A stretch of DNA of 64,000 bases. Source: Candidatus Heimdallarchaeota archaeon. Its GTDB lineage: Archaea; Asgardarchaeota; Heimdallarchaeia; Heimdallarchaeales; Kariarchaeaceae. Shown one piece after another: positions 18,269-29,038 of the stretch. The position numbers and the translations under genes are program-made. Within the stretch, counting starts at the first letter, position 1. Each line of letters starts with the position of its first letter. The notes below the pieces were generated by a model. That model saw nothing but the letters and a program-made list of their open reading frames with translations. It was not told the origin of the DNA and did no database searches. Location of the stretch: assembly GCA_026702845.1 (NCBI GenBank), contig JADCLS010000004.1, positions 306,190 through 370,189 of the forward strand, written 5' to 3'.

Positions 18269-21200
18269 GTGTCAGACAATTCAAATAATATAGATGAAAA
18301 ACCATTATCAGATGATGTTTCAGATCTCGAATCAGTTTTAAATGTTGAACAAAATATGACAACGGGTGACAAAACACAATCGAAGAAGAAGAAAAAGAGC
18401 AAGAAAGGTAAATCTGAAAGTGAACCAAAACGAGATTCAAAAGCCCGTACTGCCTCTGCAGCAGTTTTCTTCAATGATAATAAGGCTATTGCCGGTTTTG
18501 GGAACTCTATGCGTGCAGTTTTTACATCTGTGAGAGAATTAGTAGAAAATAGCCTTGATGCTTCAGAAAAAAGAGGCAATACCCCAAACATTCATCTTAG
18601 GATGCGTAGATTATCCAAGAAAGAAGTGGATAAATTAATGGGAACCTCAATCGTGAAGACAAAGGAACAAAAAATTGAGTTTATTGAGCTTTCATGCCGA
18701 GATAATGGTGTTGGTGTAGATCGTGAACTCATCCCACAATTATTTGGAACAGTACTAGCCGGAACGAAATATGGTGCACAACAAACTAGAGGCCGATTTG
18801 GTCTCGGTAGTAAGATGGTATTACTCCATGCCATGTCCACTCTCGATCTTCCAATTCAAATCACCACTCGCTCTTTGGGTTCTGACACCACCCACAGAGT
18901 GCAATTATTCATCAATCTCGAGAAAAATGAACCTATCATCCACAAGCAATGGGAATTTATCGAGGGAGATGATGAATATTTTGATGATTATGGAACTGAA
19001 ATAAAAGTATCATTTACTGGATCCTGGACAATGGCAAAGAATTATGTGAAGGAGTACTTTAAGCAACTCGCAATTATCACACCTTATGCTGATATATTTG
19101 CAACAGTGCCTGGAGAAAAGGATGATGATGAAGAACTGAGCTATCTCAGGGTAGTAGATGAATTACCTGACCCACCTCAAGTAGTCAAAGTACATCCTTG
19201 GGGTACAGACATCAGTACGTTCAGAAGAGAAATGATGAATGCTGATGAGACTAATCTAATTGATTTTCTTGTGAATAATTTCATGGGTGTAGATCATCAG
19301 GCCGCAGAGTCATTTTTCGAAGTAGTTGGAGTCGATCCGAATAAACCTCCAGTTGAACTTACTAGTCAGGAAATCAGAAGAATTGTTCATGATGGATTTT
19401 CTGTAGCACTGAAAGAAGCCAAGACCGTGAAACGTAAACGTGATAGAGTTTTCATGTTCAATGAACCCAGTGGAGATTCTCTTTCTCCCCTAGGAGCTGA
19501 TAGACTTCGTAAAGGTTTAGAGAAGGAATTAGCTCCTGATTTTGTTGAATCAGTGACTCGAGCTCCTCATGCATACGAAGGGCATCCCTTCATTATAGAA
19601 GCTGCTATAGGATATGGAGGAGGGGTGAATGAAGCTGCAAAGAGTAAGAGCGGCACTGTGGTCGATAATCGAGTGATTTATCGGTTTGCTAACCGTATCC
19701 CGTTAATCTTCGGAGCTGGCAATGATCTCATAACCAAAGTTGCTAATTCAATGAATTGGTCTAAGTACGGACTAACCAGAGGTACAGAACCACTAGCTAT
19801 TGCTGTATCTTTAGTCTCAACTAAGATTCCCTTTCCAGAGACTTCAAAGGAGTATATAGATACTGTAGACGAGATACAAGAAGAGGTGAAATTGGTCCTT
19901 GAACAGCTAGGACGAAAATTAAGAACCTATCTGGGACGAAGGAGAAGACGAACAAGAGAGAGACAACGTAAATCACTATTTGATCGACATGCATCTGAGA
20001 CAGTTGAGAATTTACTTGAGATTCTCGAGGCAGAGGGTCTCTATAACCGATTAACGGGAGTAAGTTCAACCAGAATTATTTCAGCTTTATCTTCTGGATC
20101 TCCAAGAATAAATCCAACGATACTCCCATTCGGTGAGAAGTTATCACAGGCTCCTATTTGGTCAGAAATAGATGTTATTAATGCCTTACAGACAAAAAAT
20201 ATCTATGAGTTATCCACCTTCCTAAGGACATCGAATAATGAACTGGCAAAAATATTAAAGTGGAAGAGCAGAGATGTAGATCTGGTTAAACGGAGAACAA
20301 TTCAAGAATTAGAACTTAAAGGGGATATTATTGAAATTGATCCTGATAAACTAGTGGATCCTGAAGTTGAAAAAAGATTTAACAAGAAATCTGAAGATAA
20401 AATCGTTGAATTACCTAGATTGAATAAATCACTATCAAAACGTTGGATTAGGAATGTTTATGACTATATTGTATCCCCATCTGAAAAATTGAAACTTGTA
20501 TCTGGTATGTTTACCAAATTCATGGAAATGGAAAAATATAACATAATCTCTGCAATGAATTTTGAAGAGGACGATGATTTATTAGAGGGATTAACCAATT
20601 TTCTTGAAATGGAAACAGGTCAGGTAAGTCAAGAATCGTTGGGTCTGGATGATTTTTTTGATGCAGACTCACTTATTGCTGGTATGTTTGAGGATTCTGA
20701 TGATCAAGAACCAGTTATTGATGCCATGCAAAGCTCTACCAACGAGTTAAATATCCTTGATGTTATCCCCAATTTTGATAATATCCTTGGTTTTAAGGAG
20801 ATTAAAAATCGAAAGATAACAAATATCTATGAATTTTTCTTTGATATTGCTCATCCCACAGTTCCTATTGACGAAAAGGTTCTTGCCCTAGATCTAGTTT
20901 CCACATTCAAAGAAAAATTAATGGAATTAATTGCGATAAATCCTGAAATAGGTATGATCGTTGTTGATGAGAAGGAAGGCCAGAAATGGTTAGATGGCAA
21001 TATCAGTAATGCATTCAAACGTAAGAAAATCCATACTTTAATGGATATATTGGCAGTTGAGGATAAGGAATTAGCTGAAATTGGTTGGTTTATTAGATTA
21101 TTATACAATAGCTTGCTATCCAAATTACTTCCAACTGAGGAAAATCTCGATTCATTACAATTGGAGAATAATACTTCAAAAATAAAGATTCTTAAAAAGG

Positions 21201-24200
21201 CTGGTTTCAAGAATATTGAAAGTTTACTAGTCACATCTAGCCTTGATTTGGTAGAAAACCCTGATCTCAAGGAATATTTTGATTTACTTGTTGAGGAATC
21301 CAAGGATAAGATTATTGAGATGCTCACACTTCAGAATAGTCTGGGTGAATTATCTCTCATAAAAATCATTCCTCCTGATCTTGAAAATGAGATGTATGAG
21401 AAAAACATCTATTCATCGACTGATTTATTAAGAACTCCAATTCCCTTATTGACTGAAAAATATCATGAAAAGATTCGATATGCGAAAAAACAAATTGGAG
21501 CTAGTTTTAATTGTTTGAATAAAACTCAGACTTCTTTAATGGAGAAATTGGGAATAACAGTTTTGGATGAGTTAATTTTCAATCCAAATTATTATGTTAA
21601 TCAAGAATTATCTGCTACAGATATGAAAAATCTAGAGCGTTTGTTGGATCAGTTGATGAAACCTGTATACTTCATTGATACCCACTTGATTGCATCAGTA
21701 GATCTTTTGTTTGATGCTGGAATAACTACTGTCGGTAAATTCTTGGTATGGCCAAATAGTATTATCGCAGAGATATTAAATTATCAAGAGGAGTGGATCT
21801 CTCTATTGAAAGAGAATTTCTCTTTATCTGAAATAACAGCAAATGAGAAAAAGGCTTCAGTTCCTCTTGAGACATTAAAACATTTAATCTCAGAAGAACT
21901 CATAGATACAGCCATAGAAAATGGTTTCACAAGTGTTCATGAGATATCACAAATCAAATGGGGAGATATATTCCCTGTTACCAACCAATGGGCGAAAATA
22001 TCCCTGTATAATAAAATTCTTACTGAACAGAATTCCATTGATTATCTCGAGAAAATCAATATCAAAGGTGTTAGTTCACTAACCAAGAAATTGAAGAAAA
22101 AGGATTTAACCAATTTAATGTTGTTCCTTGATTCTGATAGAATGTCTCTGGATAAAATTGCTTCTTCAAAGAAAGATAGAGATATACTAGAAAAAGTATT
22201 CGCTTCTTTCTCCTCTGGTGAAGGATTAGATCAAGATATTTATGCCGCAGTGACGATTTTCAAACTTACGAAAATATTACGTTCTCCCATAGTAAATGTC
22301 AGCGGATTTACAATATATGATATTGAGAAATTAAATGAGTTGGATATTAGAACACTTCATCAGGTGATATTTTGTCAAAATAAGGATATTCAAGAAATTC
22401 TTCACCTTAGTGATTTGAATATTCCAGAGAAGCTAGCTGAATCAGAATTAGTTGTTGTTGGAACTCCACTTTATTATGCAGAGAAGGGAATAAATAAATC
22501 CGTTGTCAAATTTACTCATGAGGGTAAGGATGATGAATATTTCAGCACAAATGATATTAATGGATTATTAAGTGTAGGATATTCAACTATAGAGCAATTG
22601 GCATACATGGCTGATCATCGTACTTTCTCTGTCCCTGGTATCAGCTGGGAAGTTATTTCTCATTTCAAGAAATTACTTCAATCTCCGTTGGTGCTTATTA
22701 CCTGGGTTAAAGAGATGCCTGATATCGATGAGCAAGGAAATGTTATTCCGAAATTGGATAAAGATGGTAAACCAATTCAATTAAAAGATTCAAAGAATAA
22801 TGAACTATTCAATAAAGATGGTTCGCCAATTTATGATCCACAGATGAAGAAGGTCTATTTCAATTTTGATTCAACAGAATTGGAGATTTTATATGATCAC
22901 GGTGTCAAGCGGATAATAGATTTTCTTACTGCCACTCCAGAAAAAATAAAATCTGTCCTTGATTGGCCTGAAGAACTGATTGAAGAGAGATTGATCAATG
23001 TTGAGTTGAAAGAGGCTGGAATCGAGCTTGCAGATCTGGAAATTTTCCGGGCAGACCATATATCTCATCTTAAGAAGATCGGATTGGTTACTATTGAAGA
23101 TTTGTATTTCACAGCAAACAAAGAAACCTGGGATTCAGATCAAATCCCATGGGCATCTATTGAAACTATCAAGAATATTTTACATTTAGATATAATCAAC
23201 GCTGTTGAGGAAATAGGTCCTCAAATGGTTGAAGTGCTGAAAACAAATGGAATTGAAACAATACTTGACCTGTATCTAACCGCAGAAACCATACTTTCAC
23301 AGAAAACTGGACTTCCTGAGGAGAGATTTGAAAATCTAAAGTTCAATATCGATCTAGGTGCATTAATAGAGGCATTTGATAAATCTGTTTTATTCACACC
23401 TGGTCTAAACTATTTCCAAACCATGGTATTGAACCGTACAGGATATAGCAAGGTCCTAGATATAATTCTCGGAGATAATGATGAAATCTCTCTAATTTTA
23501 GAGGTACAGAGAGAAGAAATTGATTTTATTTGTGATAATATTAATCGTACAACAATCAAGGAAACAGAAGATGATCGGGGTGTACAACTCAAGGAAATAA
23601 AAGTATTCAATCGTTCTGATGCAAAATCTGTAGCCACTTCAGGTATTTTTGAGAGAAATGAATTTGATACGCTTCAGGAAGTGATTTATCAAATTAGAAC
23701 AGATTATTTCCAGGGTGAGAAATATTTACTAACTCAAGTAGAGAATCTCAAGAAAGTATGTGCCATTCCGCTAGAAAAGATTGGAGATCTTAACAGACAA
23801 GACCTAACTATCCTTATTAACAATGGTCTTACCAGCATCTCTGATGTTTTGTTGATCCCATTTGAAGACATTTCAAATGATCATAAGCTATACACTGCTG
23901 TTCAGAGCATTACGAAATCCATTATTGATCTACGACCTTTCATGGCAATTGCTCAATTGCGTGCTGATGTCGCACTTCGAGAAGGATCATTTGATGGAAC
24001 GCTCCTTGAGGCTTGGCTAGCAAATGATTCTGGGTTACATCACCGGGTCATAAATAGTCTAAGATCCTTACTTTCAATTCCAATAATTTATACACATTAT
24101 GTTGATGAGGAAGATAATCTTGAAGAGATAAGTGATAAAACAGTTGGAGATATAATTTTATCATATGCTCCAGATGTATACTCACAGATAGCGAAATTTC

Positions 24201-27200
24201 AATCCAAAATTAATCAACCAAAATCTCTAATCAAATTGCTTAAAGAGGGTTCAACTCCCATTACTCTGTTAGATCTAGATCCGCTGGAACTAAGAGCGTT
24301 ACAAAGGGAATCCATCACTACTATTGAACGATTATTGACCAAAGATCCCAAGGATATTATCCAAATAGCTGGAAATACTCAGAAATTCTGGAAAAGCATA
24401 ATGGAGATTTTCAAACCCGATATATTTAATGCTAGACTAGAAGATATAGGTGTTCCTTTTACGATTTTTGGATTACATGCCGATCAGAGACAAGCTATTG
24501 AGGAATTGGATCTCTCCTCTTTCGAACAACTCCTCTTTCTTGATGAATTACCTGAATCTCTTGAGATTCTTAAGAAATTCATGTTCTCTTCAACGAATTA
24601 CCTCATAGGGACTCCTGGTGAAAAAGAATTATCAGAGAATGAAGGTGCAAAGAATATCCTTGAATCCATTATGGCAATGCGTAAGAAAAGTGCCAATCCT
24701 CTAGTTGTGAAAGAAATGATACAAATAGCCTGGAGTGCATATTACAAGAATGCCATTCCGATTGAGGATATTCAACTGGAAGGTGAATCGATCTATACAC
24801 TACAAGATTTGGCCGCATATGTCAGTAGAGGAGGAAAGTGTCCAAAAACATATCAGAAATTGATAGATGACCTTAATTCTTCAGTTATGTTACTACCACT
24901 ATCGCCAAGTAATCTTAAAACCTTGATACATGAATTACGTTGTTCTACCATAATGGATGCAATCACCTCACCCATGGCGTTTGGCGAGATCGGAAAATAT
25001 CGCACTATGGTTGCAGAAGGTGAAGAAATCACGGTTCTTCATGAAATCAAGATCAATCTAAATCCTATAAAAGTACTGGATAAAAGTACATGGAATAGAC
25101 TATCTGATTCGGATCTGTGCCTACAGGATATCATAGCAAGTCCCCGAACTTATGAAGAATTCAAGGGTGTTAAACTCAAATATCTACAATCCGCTAGAAA
25201 TGCACTTCATACCCCTCTCATCCGATATAACTTCAACAACCGAAGAGTATTCTTTGATAGTAAGGAGCTTGATGAAACAGTCTACCTTGAAGATTTGATC
25301 TATCTATTACCAACGCTTCTCAATGACTCACCAGAACTTGTGGCGAAGATCATCACAACGTTACAGTCTGATGAATTAGAAGTTGTACGGTCTATTCCCA
25401 TTTCAGAGGAGTTGACTACTGCAGCTTCAATGACATTCAATATTGAGATTAATGATTTTCAATCCCTATACAGTGCAGGTTTGGTTAGTTCTAAAATAGT
25501 AAAATCAATTCATACTAACAGTGCTATCTTGATTAGGGATTACCTCCTCAATTCATTGAAGAGTATAGCATGTTTGGAAGGTGTTACTGAACAGGAACTC
25601 TGGGATTTATGGAAACTTAAAATCTATACTATCGCAGATCTTCTATTATCTCCTGTTGATATTAGTAATTTTGATCAATTCACTAATAAACGGGAGCGTT
25701 TCTTAAAGAAAGCAGCTCTAGATGCTCTTGAAAAGGATCTAATAGATCCACTTCTTTCCATAAAAAGATTACTTGAGGTGGTAACTACAAAATCACACTA
25801 CCGTCATGATCTTTCATATGCAAATCTTATTCATAAACGCCCACATCCACTTATCAAAGATCAATTGAAGATTGTTCCAAAACGAGTGAGACAATTATTA
25901 AAGAGTTCAATCCTCTACTCTGACTTCTGCAATGAGTTGTCACTTGAGGATATGACTGCAGTCTTGAAATTGGGTATTCGTACATTTGCTGATTTACTGT
26001 TCATTCCAGAAAAGCTAGATGGAGTACCTGAAGATATTCGGTCTCTTGAAGCTCGTTTAGTAGTAATTGCCACACAATTCACTACTAACAGGTCCAAAAT
26101 TACTCTATCTCAGATCAATTTGCCTGAATCATATTTATTAATGAATGGAGGTGAGAATTCAGGAATTATTGATCTACTTGCATTATTATACCGAAAGAAG
26201 TTAGATACAGAACTTGGTAAGTTAAGTATCCGCTTACAATATTCCAATTTTGCAACTGACCATAGAAAGGTGTTACGAAATAATGGCTACCAAACAATAA
26301 TGGATCTTTTTATTGCATCTCCGTTTGTGCTTTCAGAACTACTAGAAATAGATGAGGAAGAGGTTTTAGAGGTCCTCAAGAGCCATGATATAACAGAATT
26401 AATCAATAGAATGTCTTCTATTCCATTACAAATTTCTACATTAGAAAAGATATCTAAGAACTCACGAGCATATCTTGAGGGGTTGAATCTACAAACTGTA
26501 TTGGATATCAAACTTAATGTCTTGGATAATATCAATCGAACAGATTCTAATTACATCGGTCAACTAATCGCTATCTTAAACTCCTCTGTTAGTCTTTTAA
26601 ATATCCTACCTGAAGTGGATTCTTCTGATTTAGAGGATGACCATCAACTTGTTAGAGATGTCATTCGCTTTGCCCATAGTTACGATACACCATTGAATAA
26701 TATTTTTGGGAATTTCACTGATGACAATTTGCTGGAGTTAGTGGAAAAACAACGTAGGTTAGGTTTACTTGATGGAATTATCAATAAAGAAGAGAAAATA
26801 TTGCATGAGCATTCGATTTTCACATTCAATCAACTGGCCAAAACATCAATTGATGATTTAATCTCTTGGGGCTTGGAAGAAGAAAAATACGAATCTATCC
26901 TGGATTCACTTGCCCAATCCTTCAAGGATATTATCGGAATAACAGAACCTGCAATTGAAGAAGGAATCTCTCATGAAATAAACACAGTTGCTGAATTTTT
27001 ATCTCATAGAGAGCTCTTAAAATATGAGTATGAACATCCAATCAAAATTAGAATAGAGCGAACCTTGTCAACTTTCTTTACTGATGATTCAGTTAACATC
27101 CTTAAGGAAAAGAAGATAAATTACCTTAATAAGTTCCTGAAATCAAAAACTGCCTCTAAGCTACTGAAGGAAGAAGATCCATTGTTTATTAAAATTGTAG

Positions 27201-29026
27201 GAACTCTTAATCTCCCGATTGAATTCCTACCTAAAATCAAACGCTCTTGGGTATCAGTATTCCTTGAAAATAAGATTTATCGTATCCATCAATACCTGAA
27301 CTCAGATCTTCAAGAATTGGCCACTATGTGTGATACATCTTATACTACACAGGAGAATTACTTAACAAAATTAGATCTCACAGACGTTTTATTTTCGGAA
27401 CCCATAAAGATTCCATACTTACCTGAAGATGAGACATTATTACGTATTTCTGGTGCGATAATTCAAGATGGATTACTCCAAGATGGTATCTTACTTGACC
27501 TCATTCATTCTGACAAAAAGAAGCGAATTACCGCATATCAAAAAGCATTCACTTCTCCTATTTGGGTATGCAATTATTATTGGAATTTAAATGAGGATGA
27601 TCGTGCAGTTTTGGCAAACACTGGAGATACTCTCGCTCAACTTGTAGAAGCTGGAAAAGCCAAAATATCTATTGATTTTGACGAATTATTATCAGGAATC
27701 TTTAATTCTCAATTTAATGAAGAATTTATTGAAGGAATTGATTTATCGCCGTGGTTACATGAATCTATTGCTAAGGAATTGAAGGAAAAAGAATTAATTG
27801 ATTACTATTCATGGATGTTTGCATCCTATAAAGAAGGTGATAAACCTCCAGGCACTTCAATACTCCGTGCCTCAATAAGCATTTTAACCACGTTAACAGT
27901 AAAACAAGTTCTCAAAGCATTTGAAAATGGAGTAACACATATTTCAGATTTGGTTACTTTGCCAGAAAACAAGTATTACTCATCCATTGGAATTGCTAAA
28001 TCCAAGATTGATGAGATAAAGGGTGAGCTAAAATCTATTAGAAGTTTATCACAATCACTCCCAGTTATAGCTTATTTCAACTCTGATCTACATAATAGTC
28101 TGAGAGAAGGAGGAGTTACTTCATGGAGTGAGTTGATAGGAAATATCCGGTCTGATGAACTGGCCTTGATTACAGGATTTACAGATAAGACAAGACAGAA
28201 TTTCCTTGAAAAAATTCGAGAACCAATTTGGTCTCTCATTGACCTGCGAAATCTTGGGCTGAAACGACTTCAAACTATTGTTAAGAAGGGTTGTATAACC
28301 ATCCAAGACCTATTAATTATTGGTGATAAAATCCGAGATGTCATTTCAGAACAAGAAATGGAACTATTCTATAAAAATCTTGATGTAAGTTCAATCAATA
28401 AAGGATTAAAGCACCCAGACATTAGATTATCCAAATCTAAGAAATTTAAAGTATCAGATGAGAAGGCTCTTGCAGATATAGGTATTCAGGGTCCAATTCA
28501 TCTACTGTTAGGTGCATTCACACTACCAAATTCATCACCATTTGAAGATGGTGTAAACGATTGGATTGCCATGGGTGAAATTGATGTTGAAGCTTTGGAT
28601 TTCCCTGAGGCAGTTATTAAAGCATTCAAGGATAATGGATTGATGACCGTTGGTGAGGTAATCTTGAGAAGTAATGACTTTCTAAGAGATTTAGGTGCAA
28701 GCAATAAGCAATTAAAGGATTTCAGAGAGAAATTTACTCTAACAAAACCAGCAAAGAAACCTTCTAAAAAGGTCTCCAAGCAAAAAGATACTAAGGTTCC
28801 CGCAAAGAAAACGACGAGTAAAGCTGATAAATCTAAAAGTAGCACCTCTTCATCTAAGGAAATCACTTCAAAGAAATCAACTTCTAAGAAGTCTGCTACC
28901 AAGAAGAAGGCTACAGCAAAGAAAACAACTGCCAAAGCACCTGCAGCTAAGAAGAAAACAACTGCAAAAAAACCTGAGGCAAAGAAGAAAACAACAGGTG
29001 GGAAGAAAAAGAGCACCAAAAAATAG
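18269..29026 (+). CDS. top6B: Giant DNA topoisomerase VI subunit B
   Basis: 3585 aa against about 530-670 for the family. Residues 1-60 are acidic then lysine-rich. The GHKL ATPase follows: N-box RELVENSLDA (E90, N94), G1 box RDNGVGV (D145), G2 box GRFGLGSK (175-182). An H2TH-like region (about 310-380) and a transducer (about 385-570, candidate switch lysine K490) complete the core. From about 590 to 3490 the protein consists largely of degenerate repeats with the pattern L-x3-G-I-x-T-I-x-D-L-L, e.g. near residues 1090, 1145, 1540, 1600, 1650, 1850, 2007, 2565, 3216, 3336 and 3451; these resemble helix-hairpin-helix (RNAP alpha-CTD-like) units. Residues about 3491-3585 are a Lys/Ala/Ser/Thr tail like histone H1. 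The frame is unbroken over 10.7 kb. top6A follows 12 nt later. GTG start, GGAG upstream. Confidence 0.93.
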   Translation: MSDNSNNIDEKPLSDDVSDLESVLNVEQNMTTGDKTQSKKKKKSKKGKSESEPKRDSKARTASAAVFFNDNKAIAGFGNSMRAVFTSVRELVENSLDASEKRGNTPNIHLRMRRLSKKEVDKLMGTSIVKTKEQKIEFIELSCRDNGVGVDRELIPQLFGTVLAGTKYGAQQTRGRFGLGSKMVLLHAMSTLDLPIQITTRSLGSDTTHRVQLFINLEKNEPIIHKQWEFIEGDDEYFDDYGTEIKVSFTGSWTMAKNYVKEYFKQLAIITPYADIFATVPGEKDDDEELSYLRVVDELPDPPQVVKVHPWGTDISTFRREMMNADETNLIDFLVNNFMGVDHQAAESFFEVVGVDPNKPPVELTSQEIRRIVHDGFSVALKEAKTVKRKRDRVFMFNEPSGDSLSPLGADRLRKGLEKELAPDFVESVTRAPHAYEGHPFIIEAAIGYGGGVNEAAKSKSGTVVDNRVIYRFANRIPLIFGAGNDLITKVANSMNWSKYGLTRGTEPLAIAVSLVSTKIPFPETSKEYIDTVDEIQEEVKLVLEQLGRKLRTYLGRRRRRTRERQRKSLFDRHASETVENLLEILEAEGLYNRLTGVSSTRIISALSSGSPRINPTILPFGEKLSQAPIWSEIDVINALQTKNIYELSTFLRTSNNELAKILKWKSRDVDLVKRRTIQELELKGDIIEIDPDKLVDPEVEKRFNKKSEDKIVELPRLNKSLSKRWIRNVYDYIVSPSEKLKLVSGMFTKFMEMEKYNIISAMNFEEDDDLLEGLTNFLEMETGQVSQESLGLDDFFDADSLIAGMFEDSDDQEPVIDAMQSSTNELNILDVIPNFDNILGFKEIKNRKITNIYEFFFDIAHPTVPIDEKVLALDLVSTFKEKLMELIAINPEIGMIVVDEKEGQKWLDGNISNAFKRKKIHTLMDILAVEDKELAEIGWFIRLLYNSLLSKLLPTEENLDSLQLENNTSKIKILKKAGFKNIESLLVTSSLDLVENPDLKEYFDLLVEESKDKIIEMLTLQNSLGELSLIKIIPPDLENEMYEKNIYSSTDLLRTPIPLLTEKYHEKIRYAKKQIGASFNCLNKTQTSLMEKLGITVLDELIFNPNYYVNQELSATDMKNLERLLDQLMKPVYFIDTHLIASVDLLFDAGITTVGKFLVWPNSIIAEILNYQEEWISLLKENFSLSEITANEKKASVPLETLKHLISEELIDTAIENGFTSVHEISQIKWGDIFPVTNQWAKISLYNKILTEQNSIDYLEKINIKGVSSLTKKLKKKDLTNLMLFLDSDRMSLDKIASSKKDRDILEKVFASFSSGEGLDQDIYAAVTIFKLTKILRSPIVNVSGFTIYDIEKLNELDIRTLHQVIFCQNKDIQEILHLSDLNIPEKLAESELVVVGTPLYYAEKGINKSVVKFTHEGKDDEYFSTNDINGLLSVGYSTIEQLAYMADHRTFSVPGISWEVISHFKKLLQSPLVLITWVKEMPDIDEQGNVIPKLDKDGKPIQLKDSKNNELFNKDGSPIYDPQMKKVYFNFDSTELEILYDHGVKRIIDFLTATPEKIKSVLDWPEELIEERLINVELKEAGIELADLEIFRADHISHLKKIGLVTIEDLYFTANKETWDSDQIPWASIETIKNILHLDIINAVEEIGPQMVEVLKTNGIETILDLYLTAETILSQKTGLPEERFENLKFNIDLGALIEAFDKSVLFTPGLNYFQTMVLNRTGYSKVLDIILGDNDEISLILEVQREEIDFICDNINRTTIKETEDDRGVQLKEIKVFNRSDAKSVATSGIFERNEFDTLQEVIYQIRTDYFQGEKYLLTQVENLKKVCAIPLEKIGDLNRQDLTILINNGLTSISDVLLIPFEDISNDHKLYTAVQSITKSIIDLRPFMAIAQLRADVALREGSFDGTLLEAWLANDSGLHHRVINSLRSLLSIPIIYTHYVDEEDNLEEISDKTVGDIILSYAPDVYSQIAKFQSKINQPKSLIKLLKEGSTPITLLDLDPLELRALQRESITTIERLLTKDPKDIIQIAGNTQKFWKSIMEIFKPDIFNARLEDIGVPFTIFGLHADQRQAIEELDLSSFEQLLFLDELPESLEILKKFMFSSTNYLIGTPGEKELSENEGAKNILESIMAMRKKSANPLVVKEMIQIAWSAYYKNAIPIEDIQLEGESIYTLQDLAAYVSRGGKCPKTYQKLIDDLNSSVMLLPLSPSNLKTLIHELRCSTIMDAITSPMAFGEIGKYRTMVAEGEEITVLHEIKINLNPIKVLDKSTWNRLSDSDLCLQDIIASPRTYEEFKGVKLKYLQSARNALHTPLIRYNFNNRRVFFDSKELDETVYLEDLIYLLPTLLNDSPELVAKIITTLQSDELEVVRSIPISEELTTAASMTFNIEINDFQSLYSAGLVSSKIVKSIHTNSAILIRDYLLNSLKSIACLEGVTEQELWDLWKLKIYTIADLLLSPVDISNFDQFTNKRERFLKKAALDALEKDLIDPLLSIKRLLEVVTTKSHYRHDLSYANLIHKRPHPLIKDQLKIVPKRVRQLLKSSILYSDFCNELSLEDMTAVLKLGIRTFADLLFIPEKLDGVPEDIRSLEARLVVIATQFTTNRSKITLSQINLPESYLLMNGGENSGIIDLLALLYRKKLDTELGKLSIRLQYSNFATDHRKVLRNNGYQTIMDLFIASPFVLSELLEIDEEEVLEVLKSHDITELINRMSSIPLQISTLEKISKNSRAYLEGLNLQTVLDIKLNVLDNINRTDSNYIGQLIAILNSSVSLLNILPEVDSSDLEDDHQLVRDVIRFAHSYDTPLNNIFGNFTDDNLLELVEKQRRLGLLDGIINKEEKILHEHSIFTFNQLAKTSIDDLISWGLEEEKYESILDSLAQSFKDIIGITEPAIEEGISHEINTVAEFLSHRELLKYEYEHPIKIRIERTLSTFFTDDSVNILKEKKINYLNKFLKSKTASKLLKEEDPLFIKIVGTLNLPIEFLPKIKRSWVSVFLENKIYRIHQYLNSDLQELATMCDTSYTTQENYLTKLDLTDVLFSEPIKIPYLPEDETLLRISGAIIQDGLLQDGILLDLIHSDKKKRITAYQKAFTSPIWVCNYYWNLNEDDRAVLANTGDTLAQLVEAGKAKISIDFDELLSGIFNSQFNEEFIEGIDLSPWLHESIAKELKEKELIDYYSWMFASYKEGDKPPGTSILRASISILTTLTVKQVLKAFENGVTHISDLVTLPENKYYSSIGIAKSKIDEIKGELKSIRSLSQSLPVIAYFNSDLHNSLREGGVTSWSELIGNIRSDELALITGFTDKTRQNFLEKIREPIWSLIDLRNLGLKRLQTIVKKGCITIQDLLIIGDKIRDVISEQEMELFYKNLDVSSINKGLKHPDIRLSKSKKFKVSDEKALADIGIQGPIHLLLGAFTLPNSSPFEDGVNDWIAMGEIDVEALDFPEAVIKAFKDNGLMTVGEVILRSNDFLRDLGASNKQLKDFREKFTLTKPAKKPSKKVSKQKDTKVPAKKTTSKADKSKSSTSSSKEITSKKSTSKKSATKKKATAKKTTAKAPAAKKKTTAKKPEAKKKTTGGKKKSTKK

Positions 29027-29030
29027 GAGG
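29025..29030 (+). promoter_or_regulatory. Ribosome-binding site of top6A
   Basis: AGGAGG overlaps the top6B stop codon and lies 8 nt before the top6A ATG, so the two subunits are translated from one message. Confidence 0.75.
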
Positions 29031-29038
29031 AATGTTAG

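Noticed and set aside
28498..29019. 173-aa minus-strand frame opposite the topoisomerase VI B tail
   Set aside because: Its Phe/Val/Leu-rich sequence is only the complement of the lysine/alanine-rich tail codons.
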